Below the pieces are notes generated by a model, which saw only the letters and a list, made by a program, of their open reading frames with translations, was not told the origin of the DNA and searched no databases. A DNA stretch of 7,353 nucleotides from a bacterium (GTDB lineage Bacteria > Armatimonadota > Fimbriimonadia > Fimbriimonadales > GBS-DC), in contig JARJMV020000194.1 of assembly GCA_029335935.2 (NCBI GenBank), positions 1-7,353 on the forward strand, given 5' to 3'. The position numbers and the translations under genes are program-made. Positions 1-5,942 of the stretch are shown here, piece after piece (within the stretch, counting starts at the first letter, position 1; each line of letters opens with the position of its first letter).

Positions 1-2
1 GC

Positions 3-473
3 TACGCACAAGCCGTGCTAAACACTCTGCTGGGCGGCAGTATGTTCAGTCGGTTGTGGCTGGAGGTGCGCGAAAAGCGCGGACTCGCCTACGAAATCGG
101 CAGTTACGCCGCGCCTATGTCCGACGGCGGACTGTTCGTTATCTACAGCGGCGTGGCGCCCAGCGCGTTCGAGCAAGCCGTGCAAGTCATCGAAAACGAG
201 CTCGAGCAGCTACTCACCGAGCCACCCAGCGAAGAAGAGGTCGCCAGCGCACGCAACCTGCTCAAGGGCAATCGGGTGTTGGCGCTGGAATCGACGCAGG
301 CACGCGCGGAACTCATCGGCAGCGAGACACTGATGCGCGGCACAGTAACCCCCATGGACGAGATTATCGCCGCCATCGACGCCGTCACCCCACAGAGCAT
401 CCATACACTCGCCCAACAACTGCTGCCCCCCCAACGGCGCACCCTCGTCGCCATCACGCCAGAAGAGGTATAA
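3..473 (+). CDS. M16 family zinc peptidase (pitrilysin/processing-peptidase type), C-terminal part only
   Basis: The frame is open from the left edge, so the gene begins outside the window; 156 codons are visible. The signature GGSMFSRLWLEVREKRGLAY matches the arginine- and tyrosine-bearing motif of the C-terminal M16 domain, which helps position substrate. The HxxEH zinc site belongs to the N-terminal domain and lies upstream, so catalytic competence cannot be judged. M16 enzymes are clamshell metallopeptidases that often occur as active/inactive pairs, and this could be either partner. The remaining segment (acidic helix about residues 58-80, then a helical region to EEV) fits the end of the domain. 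The gene ends in two consecutive TAA codons (471-476). A few nucleotides after its stop, the tatA leader begins. The family call is firm; substrate and symbol are unknown. Confidence 0.9.
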   Translation, partial: YAQAVLNTLLGGSMFSRLWLEVREKRGLAYEIGSYAAPMSDGGLFVIYSGVAPSAFEQAVQVIENELEQLLTEPPSEEEVASARNLLKGNRVLALESTQARAELIGSETLMRGTVTPMDEIIAAIDAVTPQSIHTLAQQLLPPQRRTLVAITPEEV

Positions 474-474
474 T
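467..474 (+). promoter_or_regulatory. Putative -10 box (GG-TATAAT) for tatA-secG-MBL
   Basis: A perfect TATAAT lies at 469-474, overlapping the double stop of the M16 gene. It would give a transcript start near 481 and a leader of about 33 nt carrying the GGAGG ribosome site (500-504). No convincing -35 hexamer is seen 16-18 bp upstream. Because Val-stop-stop codons (GTA TAA TAA) spell this string by themselves, chance is a real alternative. It would allow the export genes to be transcribed apart from the peptidase. Confidence 0.4.
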
Positions 475-513
475 AACTCTACGCGGCGGCTATCCCCGCG
501 GAGGCGAAAACCT

Positions 514-744
514 ATGTTCGGGAGCATCGGCTTTAGCGAAATCATGGTCTTGTTCGTGATTGCGCTGCTGATTTTCGGACCGCGCAAGCTGCCCGAAATC
601 GCGCGCTCCGTCGGACAAGCCATGCGCGAGTTCAAAAAAGCGGGCGAGGAAGTCACACGCTCCCTCGAGGAGCCTGTGGACGACCTGCGCGACCGCATCC
701 AACAAACCATCGATTTTGACGAGGAGCGACGATGGAGATCCTGA
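514..744 (+). CDS. tatA: Sec-independent (twin-arginine) translocase subunit TatA family
   Basis: This 76-residue protein has the TatA/TatB architecture: a short N-terminal hydrophobic helix (about residues 5-21), the hinge FGPRKLPEIAR (21-31), an amphipathic helix (to about 43) and a charged, acidic tail. TatA oligomerises in the cytoplasmic membrane with TatC (and TatB) to export folded proteins bearing twin-arginine signals. The FGPRKLP hinge and the short tail favour TatA over TatB, but in organisms with a minimal Tat system one protein may do both jobs. The ATG is supported by GGAGG at 500-504, 9 nt upstream. Its last 13 bp overlap the start of secG, implying co-translation. No tatC is present in the window. 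Confidence 0.93.
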   Translation: MFGSIGFSEIMVLFVIALLIFGPRKLPEIARSVGQAMREFKKAGEEVTRSLEEPVDDLRDRIQQTIDFDEERRWRS

Positions 745-962
745 AAATCGTTCTCACTTGGGCAGACATGATTGTCATGGTGCTGTTCATCGGGCTGGTG
801 GCAATCCAGACCTCGCGCTCGGAGGGGATTTTCAGTCCCGGCGCGGCAGATAGCATGTTCGGCAGAGCGAAGCCTGGCTTCGATGACAACCTTTCGCGCC
901 TGACGCTGGTACTGGCGATTGCGATGTTCGCCCTCACCGCGATTGTGACCTACATACCCTGA
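732..962 (+). CDS. secG: Preprotein translocase subunit SecG
   Basis: This 76-residue protein has two predicted membrane helices (about 5-26 and 57-75) joined by a polar Gly/Ser/Phe-containing cytoplasmic loop. The first helix ends in LVAIQTSRSEGIFS, which corresponds to the SecG pattern VxLQxGKGxG. The loop holds a FG dipeptide, and the second helix starts with LSRLTLVLAIAMF, matching the SecG pattern L.RLT..LA..F. SecG is the non-essential subunit of SecYEG that assists SecA-driven translocation. The ATG at 732 lies inside the end of tatA with GAGGAG (721-726) 5 nt upstream. The stop overlaps the start of the next gene (TGATG). The usual GKG triad is relaxed (SRSEG), so the call rests on the layout plus partial motifs. 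Confidence 0.82.
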   Translation: MEILKIVLTWADMIVMVLFIGLVAIQTSRSEGIFSPGAADSMFGRAKPGFDDNLSRLTLVLAIAMFALTAIVTYIP

Positions 963-1603
963 TGGTACACATCGAGAAACTCACGCTGGGCGCGCTGCGC
1001 GCCAACTGCTATGTTGTGCAGTGCGTCGCAACTCGTCAAACCGCCGTGATCGACCCCGGTTTCGAGCCAGAGCAGATTATCGCACGCCTGCGCACATTAG
1101 GCAACCCACCCGTCGTCGCGCTGCTGGCGACCCATGGACACTTCGACCATGTGGTAGGCGTGCGCGCCCTCAAGCAACACACAAACGCCCCCTTCTGGAT
1201 TAGTCAGGACGAGTGGGAACTGCTGGCGCAATACGCCCACGAGCATCCCGCCTACCTGAACCTGCCCACGATGGAGCCTTTGCCACAACCCGACCGCTTC
1301 CTGCGCGAGGGCGAGCAGTTCGCCGTCGGCGCGCTGCAATTCGAAGTGCTGGCGCTGCGCGGACACGCCCCCGACCACATCGGATTCCTGCTGAGAAACA
1401 GCCAACCGATGCGCCTGTTCTGCGGCGACGCCATCTTCGCAGGCAGCGTCGGACGCACCGACATCCCCTACGCCGATTTCGAAACCCTGCGCCAGCACCT
1501 CCATACGCGCGTGCTGAGCCTGCCCGACGACACAATCCTGCACCCCGGACATGGAGCCGACACCACCGTCGGCGTCGAACGCGCTACCAACCCCTACTTG
1601 TAA
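962..1603 (+). CDS. MBL-fold metallo-hydrolase, glyoxalase II (YcbL-like) family
   Basis: This protein has 213 residues and a complete set of metal ligands: THGHFDH (H58, H60, D62, H63), H135 in GHAPDH, D156 in FCGDAIF and H197 in HPGHG. The C-terminal PGHGADTTVGVERATNPYL is the ending shared by short glyoxalase II-like proteins; they lack the long C-terminal helical domain of true glyoxalase II. Such enzymes hydrolyse thioesters such as S-lactoylglutathione, but many members have unknown substrates, so no specific reaction is claimed. It is probably cytoplasmic, since no signal peptide is seen. The ATG overlaps the secG stop by one base and has no clear ribosome site, pointing to translation by re-initiation after secG. 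Nothing links its chemistry to protein export. Confidence 0.9.
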   Translation: MVHIEKLTLGALRANCYVVQCVATRQTAVIDPGFEPEQIIARLRTLGNPPVVALLATHGHFDHVVGVRALKQHTNAPFWISQDEWELLAQYAHEHPAYLNLPTMEPLPQPDRFLREGEQFAVGALQFEVLALRGHAPDHIGFLLRNSQPMRLFCGDAIFAGSVGRTDIPYADFETLRQHLHTRVLSLPDDTILHPGHGADTTVGVERATNPYL

Positions 1604-1620
1604 TCGGCGCGAACGCTACA

Positions 1621-1640
1621 GGTATACTCACACAGGTGAG
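1621..1640 (+). promoter_or_regulatory. Putative -10 box and hairpin/operator before the Uma2-family gene
   Basis: GGTATACT (-10-like TATACT at 1623-1628) is followed by a perfect 5-bp inverted repeat, CTCAC (1627-1631), ACAG loop, GTGAG (1636-1640). The repeat overlaps both the end of the -10 box and the ribosome site AGGTGA (1634-1639). TTGTAA at 1598-1603 could be a -35 element but sits 19 bp away. A start of transcription near 1635 would leave a leader of about 10 nt. Promoter function is an inference from sequence alone. Confidence 0.35.
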
Positions 1641-1644
1641 AGGG

Positions 1645-2403
1645 ATGCGAAGCACACTACCGCCGCCCGACTTGGAGTACCCTGAAACCGACGGTCAACC
1701 GATGGCGAACAACACTATCCAAGCCGATGTGATGATGACGCTCAAAGAGAACTTGGAAGCGATGTTCCGCCACCGCGACGATGTGTTCATCGCCATCGAT
1801 CTGTTTTGGTATCCCGTGAAAGGCAAGAAACTGGAACGCACGGCCCCCGATGTGATGGTCGCGTTCGGACGCCCCAAAGGGCATCGCCGCTCCTACAAAC
1901 AGTGGGAAGAAGAGAACATCCCACCGCAGGTGGTGTTTGAGGTGGTCTCGGAAGGCAATACAGCCGACGAGCTGGAGCAAGCGAAGAAGGATTTCTACGA
2001 AAAGTACGGCGTGGAAGAGTACTACATCTACGACCCCGACACAGGGCGTTGGAAAGGCTTCGTGCGGCAGGATAGTCAGCTCAAACAGATCGAAGCGATG
2101 GTGGGCTGGGTAAGCCCGCGTCTGGGGGTGCGTTTCGGAATCGGCGCAGAGGCAGACCCAGGCGTCTATGACACCGAGGGCAATCGCTTCAAGGGGTACT
2201 TGGAGTTGCGCGAAGCGTTGGAGCAGGCAATTGAACGGGAACGCCAACGCGCTCAAGAGGAGCGCCAACGCGCCGATCAGGAACGCCAACGCGCCATCGA
2301 AGCGGAACGCCGCGCCCGCGAAGAACGCCAACGCGCCGAGCGGCTCGCGCAACAGCTCCAAACACTCGAAGCCGAGCTCAAACGGCTCAAAGGCGAAGCA
2401 TAA
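1645..2403 (+). CDS. Uma2 family (PD-(D/E)XK nuclease fold) protein with C-terminal coiled-coil tail
   Basis: The N-terminal ~165 residues of this 252-residue protein match the Uma2/DUF820 family, a restriction-endonuclease-like fold. It shows APDVMVAFG (D69), PPQVVFEVVSE (E99, E103) and then KKDFYEKYGVEEYYIYDP, the characteristic helix and final strand. Uma2 proteins are abundant in Cyanobacteria, Deinococcota, Chloroflexota and Armatimonadota; they are annotated as putative endonucleases but their role is unproven. After a linker (165-190), residues about 185-250 form an Arg/Glu/Gln-rich coiled coil of ERQRA heptads, probably for oligomerisation. ATG 1645 is chosen because AGGTGA (1634-1639) lies 5 nt upstream and the family homology starts soon after. 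The frame is open back to about 1213, but that part overlaps the MBL gene and is Arg/Pro-rich shadow sequence. GTG 1636 is a weaker alternative start. Confidence 0.87.
   Translation: MRSTLPPPDLEYPETDGQPMANNTIQADVMMTLKENLEAMFRHRDDVFIAIDLFWYPVKGKKLERTAPDVMVAFGRPKGHRRSYKQWEEENIPPQVVFEVVSEGNTADELEQAKKDFYEKYGVEEYYIYDPDTGRWKGFVRQDSQLKQIEAMVGWVSPRLGVRFGIGAEADPGVYDTEGNRFKGYLELREALEQAIERERQRAQEERQRADQERQRAIEAERRAREERQRAERLAQQLQTLEAELKRLKGEA
2239..2336 (+). repeat. Imperfect 21-bp tandem repeat encoding coiled-coil heptads
   Basis: The core GAACGCCAACGCGC recurs at 2239, 2260 (one change, GAGCGCC), 2281, 2305 (shortened, GAACGCCGCGC) and 2323. The spacings are 21, 21, 24 and 18 bp, so the reading frame is always kept and the heptad register is restored after the 24/18 pair. 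Each unit encodes ERQRA or ERRAR plus variable residues within the Uma2-family tail. The near identity at DNA level suggests recent slippage or unequal exchange and not only protein-level constraint. Confidence 0.85.
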
Positions 2404-2432
2404 AGGCAGGAAAATCCCCCTAAAGTGCATAC

Positions 2433-2448
2433 TATAATGACGAGGAGG
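2433..2448 (+). promoter_or_regulatory. Perfect TATAAT box and strong ribosome site before the prepilin gene
   Basis: The 50-bp gap between the Uma2-family gene and the prepilin gene holds TATAAT at 2433-2438 and AGGAGG at 2443-2448, 5 nt before ATG 2454. If the box is a true -10, transcription would begin around 2444-2446, inside the ribosome site, giving an unusually short leader. No clear -35 hexamer is seen. Either the box is fortuitous and the true promoter lies upstream, or transcripts start within or next to the ribosome site. Confidence 0.42.
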
Positions 2449-2453
2449 CAATT

Positions 2454-3236
2454 ATGCAAAAACGCGCATTTACGCTCATCGAGCTACTGGTCGTGATTGC
2501 AATCATTGCGATATTAGCAGCGATCCTGTTTCCTGTGTTCGCGCAGGCACGCGAGAAGGCGCGTCAGACGCAGTGCCTCTCGAACTGCCGCCAACTCGCC
2601 ATCGCAACGCAAGCCTACGCGCAGGACTACGACGAGACCTTTCTTACCCTGTGGTTCTATGTGAACGAGGACCGCCAGCGCAATCCCCTGTACCAACGCT
2701 ACAGCTACTTCCTGTGGGCGCCGCTGTTGTTCCCCTACATCAAAAACAAGGATGTCTTCCGCTGCCCCAGCGGTCCCACCTATCCGCCGTCCTTTCAGGG
2801 CGGACCGCCTGAAGACAACTATATCGTGAATCTGGGCTACAACGAGTATATCTTTCGTGGCGTGGAGATTCAGGGGCTGGGCAACCCGACTTTTGCGCGC
2901 TTGTCGAGTTTCCAAGCGGAGTTGACGCAGATTGCACTGATTGCCGACAGCGCGCTGGGCGGCTGGTTCCACGACTGGGGCAACCGCGACGGTCCGCAAC
3001 TGCCCATTCCGGGCGAGCACCCGCAGTGGGGAATGCATCGGCTCAAGTGCGCCAACGGCTACTGGGGTCGGCGCGGCGCGTTCGGCGAATGTACCCATCG
3101 CCACCTCGACGGCGGCGCGAACATCGTCTACTGCGACGGACACGCGCAGTTTATGCCCGGCAAACGCATCCGCGGCGGCACGGACATGCCCTGTGAATCC
3201 CCTGTGGTTGACCCGCGCAAACCGATGTGCCCATAG
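2454..3236 (+). CDS. DUF1559 type IV pilin-like protein with prepilin N-terminal cleavage/methylation motif
   Basis: This 260-residue protein starts [17 protein letters not shown]. Prepilin peptidase would cut between A5 and F6, and the glutamate at +5 (E10) needed for pilin assembly is present. One hydrophobic helix (6-30) is followed by [19 protein letters not shown], typical of the large DUF1559 families of Armatimonadota and Planctomycetes. The C-terminal hallmark [18 protein letters not shown] (216-233) is present. The product is expected to leave the inner membrane as a pseudopilin or surface pilin of type II secretion or type IV pilus-like machinery; its exact role is unknown. It has eight cysteines (41, 45, 104, 199, 213, 227, 247, 259), all but the first two in the globular part, so disulfides are possible. 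AGGAGG lies 5 nt before the ATG. The stop overlaps the ribosome site of the next gene. Confidence 0.93.
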   Translation: MQKRAFTLIELLVVIAIIAILAAILFPVFAQAREKARQTQCLSNCRQLAIATQAYAQDYDETFLTLWFYVNEDRQRNPLYQRYSYFLWAPLLFPYIKNKDVFRCPSGPTYPPSFQGGPPEDNYIVNLGYNEYIFRGVEIQGLGNPTFARLSSFQAELTQIALIADSALGGWFHDWGNRDGPQLPIPGEHPQWGMHRLKCANGYWGRRGAFGECTHRHLDGGANIVYCDGHAQFMPGKRIRGGTDMPCESPVVDPRKPMCP

Positions 3237-3245
3237 GAGACTACT

Positions 3246-4022
3246 ATGCCCCACATAGGACTGCAGCTATACACGCTCCGCGACGATTTGAAGGCGGATT
3301 TTGAAGGCACCCTCCGCGCCGTGGCGCAGATGGGCTACGAGTATGTCGAGACGACGGGGTTCATGGGCGAGCATAGCCCCGCAATGCACATACTGCTGCG
3401 CGAAACGGGACTGAGAATCGCTGGGCTGGGCTTCGATATGCCGACGCTGGAGACCGCGCCCCAGCAAGTGATTGACGCCTGTCGGGAATGGGACGCCCAC
3501 TATGCCGTGACCTTCTGGATCGATGAGACGGATCGGCGCACCGCCGACGACTGGAAGCGCGTCGCGGAGCGGTTCAACCGAATTGGCGGGACGCTGGCAC
3601 AGGGCGGCGTCCCATTCCTCTACCACATCCACGGCTACGAGTTCGCCGAGTACGATGGCGCGCGCGCCGTCGATTTGCTCATGACTCACACCGACCCCCG
3701 TTCCTTCCACTTGGAGGTGGATACCTACTGGGTGGAGTACGCTGGCGTGAGCGCGACGGCGTTCTGCACCCAGTACGCCGAGCGCATCCGCGCCCTGCAC
3801 CTCAAAGATTACATCAGCAAGCCCGACATGCACGATATTGAGGTGGGTGAAGGCGCGGTCGATATGCGAGGCGTGCTGAATCTGGCGTTGCAACACGGTT
3901 GGCAGTGGCTGATTATCGAGCAGGAGCGGTACATCCGCACGCCGTTGGAAAGCGCGGCGCGCTGCCTAAAGAATGTGCAGAGCCTCTTAGAGGCGGTCAA
4001 GGCGTCCCCGCGCGACGCCTAA
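3246..4022 (+). CDS. Sugar phosphate isomerase/epimerase-like TIM barrel (AP endonuclease 2 superfamily)
   Basis: This 258-residue protein opens with IGLQLYTLRDDL, the typical first strand of this family. Further hallmarks are GYEYVETTGF (30-39), YHIHGYEF (126-133), LEVDTYWVEYAG (156-167), IRALHLKD (181-188), VGEGAVD (200-206) and IIEQE (223-227). E157, H185, E225 and H127/H129 are plausible ligands for the divalent metal. Family members interconvert keto and epimeric sugars or act on inositol and oxidised sugars; the substrate here cannot be told. Many relatives have HNH in the 127-129 motif, whereas this protein has HIH. No signal peptide is evident, so it is likely cytoplasmic. AGGAGA (3235-3240) overlaps the stop of the prepilin gene 9 nt upstream, indicating a shared transcript. 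The 3' end overlaps murJ tail-to-tail by 26 bp. Confidence 0.9.
   Translation: MPHIGLQLYTLRDDLKADFEGTLRAVAQMGYEYVETTGFMGEHSPAMHILLRETGLRIAGLGFDMPTLETAPQQVIDACREWDAHYAVTFWIDETDRRTADDWKRVAERFNRIGGTLAQGGVPFLYHIHGYEFAEYDGARAVDLLMTHTDPRSFHLEVDTYWVEYAGVSATAFCTQYAERIRALHLKDYISKPDMHDIEVGEGAVDMRGVLNLALQHGWQWLIIEQERYIRTPLESAARCLKNVQSLLEAVKASPRDA
3982..4020. terminator. Two adjacent hairpins at the convergent gene ends (possible bidirectional termination structure)
   Basis: GCCTC (3982-3986), loop TTA, GAGGC (3990-3994) is followed by AGGCGTC (4000-4006), 7-nt loop, GACGCCT (4014-4020). Both stems are perfect and GC-rich and fall at the 26-bp overlap of the isomerase and murJ stop regions. No T-run follows on either strand, so this is not a canonical intrinsic terminator. 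It may only slow polymerase or protect transcript ends, or it may be a coincidence of GC-rich coding sequence. Confidence 0.25.
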
Positions 4023-5595
4023 GCACACGCTGCACATACTCCGCTTCGCGCACGCCCATCTGGTGGCAGAGCCAGAGGTAGACACTCATCGAGGCGACAG
4101 CAACCAGCGCGGCCACCACTAGCGATTGAAGGTTCGGCTGGAAGCCCCGAAACAGCGTGTGCAGACCCGCGTGAAGCGCGTACGCGAACGCCCCCATCAG
4201 CAGCGTCGCCAACCCGCTACGCAGCAGGAACCCCATCAACGGGCGCGGCGTAGCGACCTCTGCAGGCGGTATCCGACGCATGAGTACTCGCAGCATCCAA
4301 ACCATCTGTAAGGTTGCTGCGACAGAGGTCGCCAACGCCAAGCCGATATGCCCCCAGCGCAACCCCTGCACAAACACCACGCACAGCGCCACAAACAGCG
4401 CGGTCACTGCCGAGCCAATCAGCACGGGCGTTAGCGAATCGCGCAGCGCAAAGAACCCACGCGCAACCAACGCCTGACCCGACCACGCGAACAGTCCCAG
4501 CGCAAACGCACGCAGCGCGCTCGCGACCAACTGCGTGTCCGTCGGCGTGAACTTGCCGTACTGCAACAGCACACGGCTGATGTCCTCCGCCAACACCAGC
4601 AACAGGACAGTGGCAGGCGCGGTGAGGAACCACACCAACCGCAACCCCTGCTGCAAGGTGAGCCGCATCGCCCCCCACTCGCCGCGCGCCGCCAGCGAGG
4701 TCAGCGCAGGAAAAATCGCCAACGCAATCCCCTGACCCACAATCCCCAGAGGCGCTTGCATCTGACGATTCGCGTTGTCCAACGCCGAGATTGTGCCCAC
4801 CGGCAGCGACGAGGCAAACACGCGCAAGATCAGCATGTAAATCCCCGGTAGCGACAGCCCGAACATCACGGGCAGCATGAGTCGGAACACCTCGCGCGCA
4901 CCTGCATGCCTGAGGTCGAACTCGAAACGGAACGCGCTGCCCATCCGATACATCACAATCAAGGGCAACAGCACGCTACCGACCAGCGCGCCCACAAGCG
5001 CACCCCACGCTAACCCCGCCACGCCCAACCATAACGCCAACACCAACCCGCCCAGAATAATGCCGATGTTGTAGATATTCGGTCCCAGCGCAGGCGCAAG
5101 GAAATGCTTGCGGACATACAGCGTCGCCATCATCAGCCCCCCCAGCAGGAAGCAGATTTGCGCAGGCAACACGATGCGCGTGAGGTGCGTAGTGAGTGTG
5201 AGGCGGTCGGCGTCGAAGCCCGGAAACATCAGTCGGACCGCCATCGGCGCTGCGAGTTCCAGTGCCAGCACCAGCGCGGTTGTAAGGCTGGTCATGACCG
5301 TCGCCACGATGGAGAACACACGCCACGCTTCATCGGTGCGCCCCTGCTCCCAGTACCGCGAGAACACAGGCATCAGCGACGAGGAGAGCGCGCCACCCGC
5401 CACCATGAAAAAGAGCAGGTCGGGCAGCTGAAAGGCGGCGCGATAGGCATCGGTCAACTCGTCCTGACCAAATCGGAACGCGATCACCGTGTCGCGCAGC
5501 ATGCCCAATAGTCGGCTTGCGAGAATGGCGGTCATCATCACCGCCGAGGCGCGCGCCCAACTGTAGCCGACCTGCGGTGCCTCAGAGTCCTTCAT
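3997..5595 (-). CDS. murJ: Lipid II flippase MurJ (MviN family)
   Basis: This 532-residue, very hydrophobic protein fits the 13-14 membrane helices of MurJ, which flips the peptidoglycan precursor lipid II across the cytoplasmic membrane. The first helix region carries ASRLLGMLRDTVIAFRFG and TDAYRAAFQLPDLL. R28, R34 and D49 align with E. coli R18, R24 and D39, and R277 in NANRQMQAPLG aligns with R270. The positions of E. coli R52/R53 and E57 are instead F62/F63 and G67 (MVAGGALSSSLMP), a variant I associate with MurJ outside Proteobacteria. ATG 5595 overlaps the end of gdx by 14 bp. No good ribosome site is seen, suggesting translation coupled to gdx. A 3' overlap of 26 bp with the opposing isomerase gene leaves no intergenic space. 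Confidence 0.94.
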   Translation of the reverse strand: MKDSEAPQVGYSWARASAVMMTAILASRLLGMLRDTVIAFRFGQDELTDAYRAAFQLPDLLFFMVAGGALSSSLMPVFSRYWEQGRTDEAWRVFSIVATVMTSLTTALVLALELAAPMAVRLMFPGFDADRLTLTTHLTRIVLPAQICFLLGGLMMATLYVRKHFLAPALGPNIYNIGIILGGLVLALWLGVAGLAWGALVGALVGSVLLPLIVMYRMGSAFRFEFDLRHAGAREVFRLMLPVMFGLSLPGIYMLILRVFASSLPVGTISALDNANRQMQAPLGIVGQGIALAIFPALTSLAARGEWGAMRLTLQQGLRLVWFLTAPATVLLLVLAEDISRVLLQYGKFTPTDTQLVASALRAFALGLFAWSGQALVARGFFALRDSLTPVLIGSAVTALFVALCVVFVQGLRWGHIGLALATSVAATLQMVWMLRVLMRRIPPAEVATPRPLMGFLLRSGLATLLMGAFAYALHAGLHTLFRGFQPNLQSLVVAALVAVASMSVYLWLCHQMGVREAEYVQRVLRRRAGTP

Positions 5596-5911
5596 CGCGC
5601 GAAACGACCTTCAACCCCACCACACCCACCACAATCAAGCCGATAAAGAATAGCCGCCAGAAGTCGCGCGATTCTTTAAACCAGAGAATACCCACAATTG
5701 CCACGCCCAGCGCGCCGATGCCCACCCAGACGGCATAGGCGGTTCCGAGCGGTATCTTGCGGATTGCCAACGACAGAAACCAAAAGCTCGCCCAAGCAGT
5801 GGTCAACGCCACCACAGTCGGCCCAAGGCGTGTAAAGCCGTTGGAGAATTTCAACGCCGTCGCCCAGACGATTTCCATTAGCCCAGCAATCACGAGGAAC
5901 AGCCACGCCAT
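5582..5911 (-). CDS. gdx: Guanidinium exporter Gdx (SugE), small multidrug resistance family
   Basis: This 109-residue protein has four predicted membrane helices. Residues that define the guanidinium-exporting SMR subgroup sit at their canonical numbers: E13 and W16 in helix 1, S42, and Y59 and W62 in GTAYAVWVGIGALG. The start FLVIAGLMEIVWA and SNGFTR after helix 1 also match SugE/Gdx and not EmrE. The protein is expected to work as an antiparallel homodimer, exchanging two protons for guanidinium across the inner membrane. The canonical position of E13 supports the ATG at 5911, although no ribosome site precedes it. It lies 31 bp after gyrB on the same strand and overlaps murJ by 14 bp. There is no room for a guanidine riboswitch in the 31-bp gap, so regulation by that route is unlikely unless the element lies far upstream. 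Confidence 0.93.
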   Translation of the reverse strand: MAWLFLVIAGLMEIVWATALKFSNGFTRLGPTVVALTTAWASFWFLSLAIRKIPLGTAYAVWVGIGALGVAIVGILWFKESRDFWRLFFIGLIVVGVVGLKVVSRDEGL

Positions 5912-5920
5912 GCGCGCCCA

Positions 5921-5928
5921 AGTATACC
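5921..5928 (-). promoter_or_regulatory. Putative -10 box (GG-TATACT) before gdx
   Basis: On the minus strand, GGTATACT lies in the 31-bp gap between gyrB and gdx, only 9 nt before the gdx ATG. This would place the transcript start within a few bases of the start codon, giving a nearly leaderless mRNA. That would fit the lack of a ribosome site. It is the same octamer as at 1621-1628 before the Uma2-family gene. The sequence at the -35 distance (CTGCTG) is poor, so the call is tentative. Confidence 0.33.
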
Positions 5929-5942
5929 GATTCCGCCTAATA

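Noticed and set aside
482..500. CGCGG/CCGCG inverted repeat in the tatA leader as a regulatory hairpin
   Set aside because: A 5-bp stem with a 9-nt loop in GC-rich DNA is weak and easily due to chance; it touches only one base of the ribosome site.
56..559. 167-codon plus-strand frame across the M16 end and tatA start
   Set aside because: It is an Arg-rich shadow overlapping two recognised genes and crossing their boundary.
1213..1644. Upstream extension of the Uma2-family frame
   Set aside because: It overlaps the MBL gene, encodes Arg/Pro/Ala-rich shadow sequence, and the ribosome site AGGTGA supports the start at 1645.
1657..2451. 264-codon minus-strand open frame
   Set aside because: It is antisense to the Uma2-family gene, rich in Ala/Leu/Phe as expected from the repeat's complement, with no recognisable family.
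2514..3254. 246-codon minus-strand open frame
   Set aside because: It is antisense to the well-supported prepilin gene; long antisense frames are common at this GC content.
3267..3896. 209-codon minus-strand open frame
   Set aside because: It is a shadow of the isomerase gene, with no motif and a valine/alanine-rich composition.
4217..4678. 153-codon minus-strand frame inside murJ
   Set aside because: It is an alternative frame of murJ on the same strand, with low-complexity Ala/Gly/Val/Cys content.
5912..5942. Guanidine riboswitch before gdx
   Set aside because: The gap is 31 bp, shorter than any known guanidine riboswitch, and shows only a promoter-like box.
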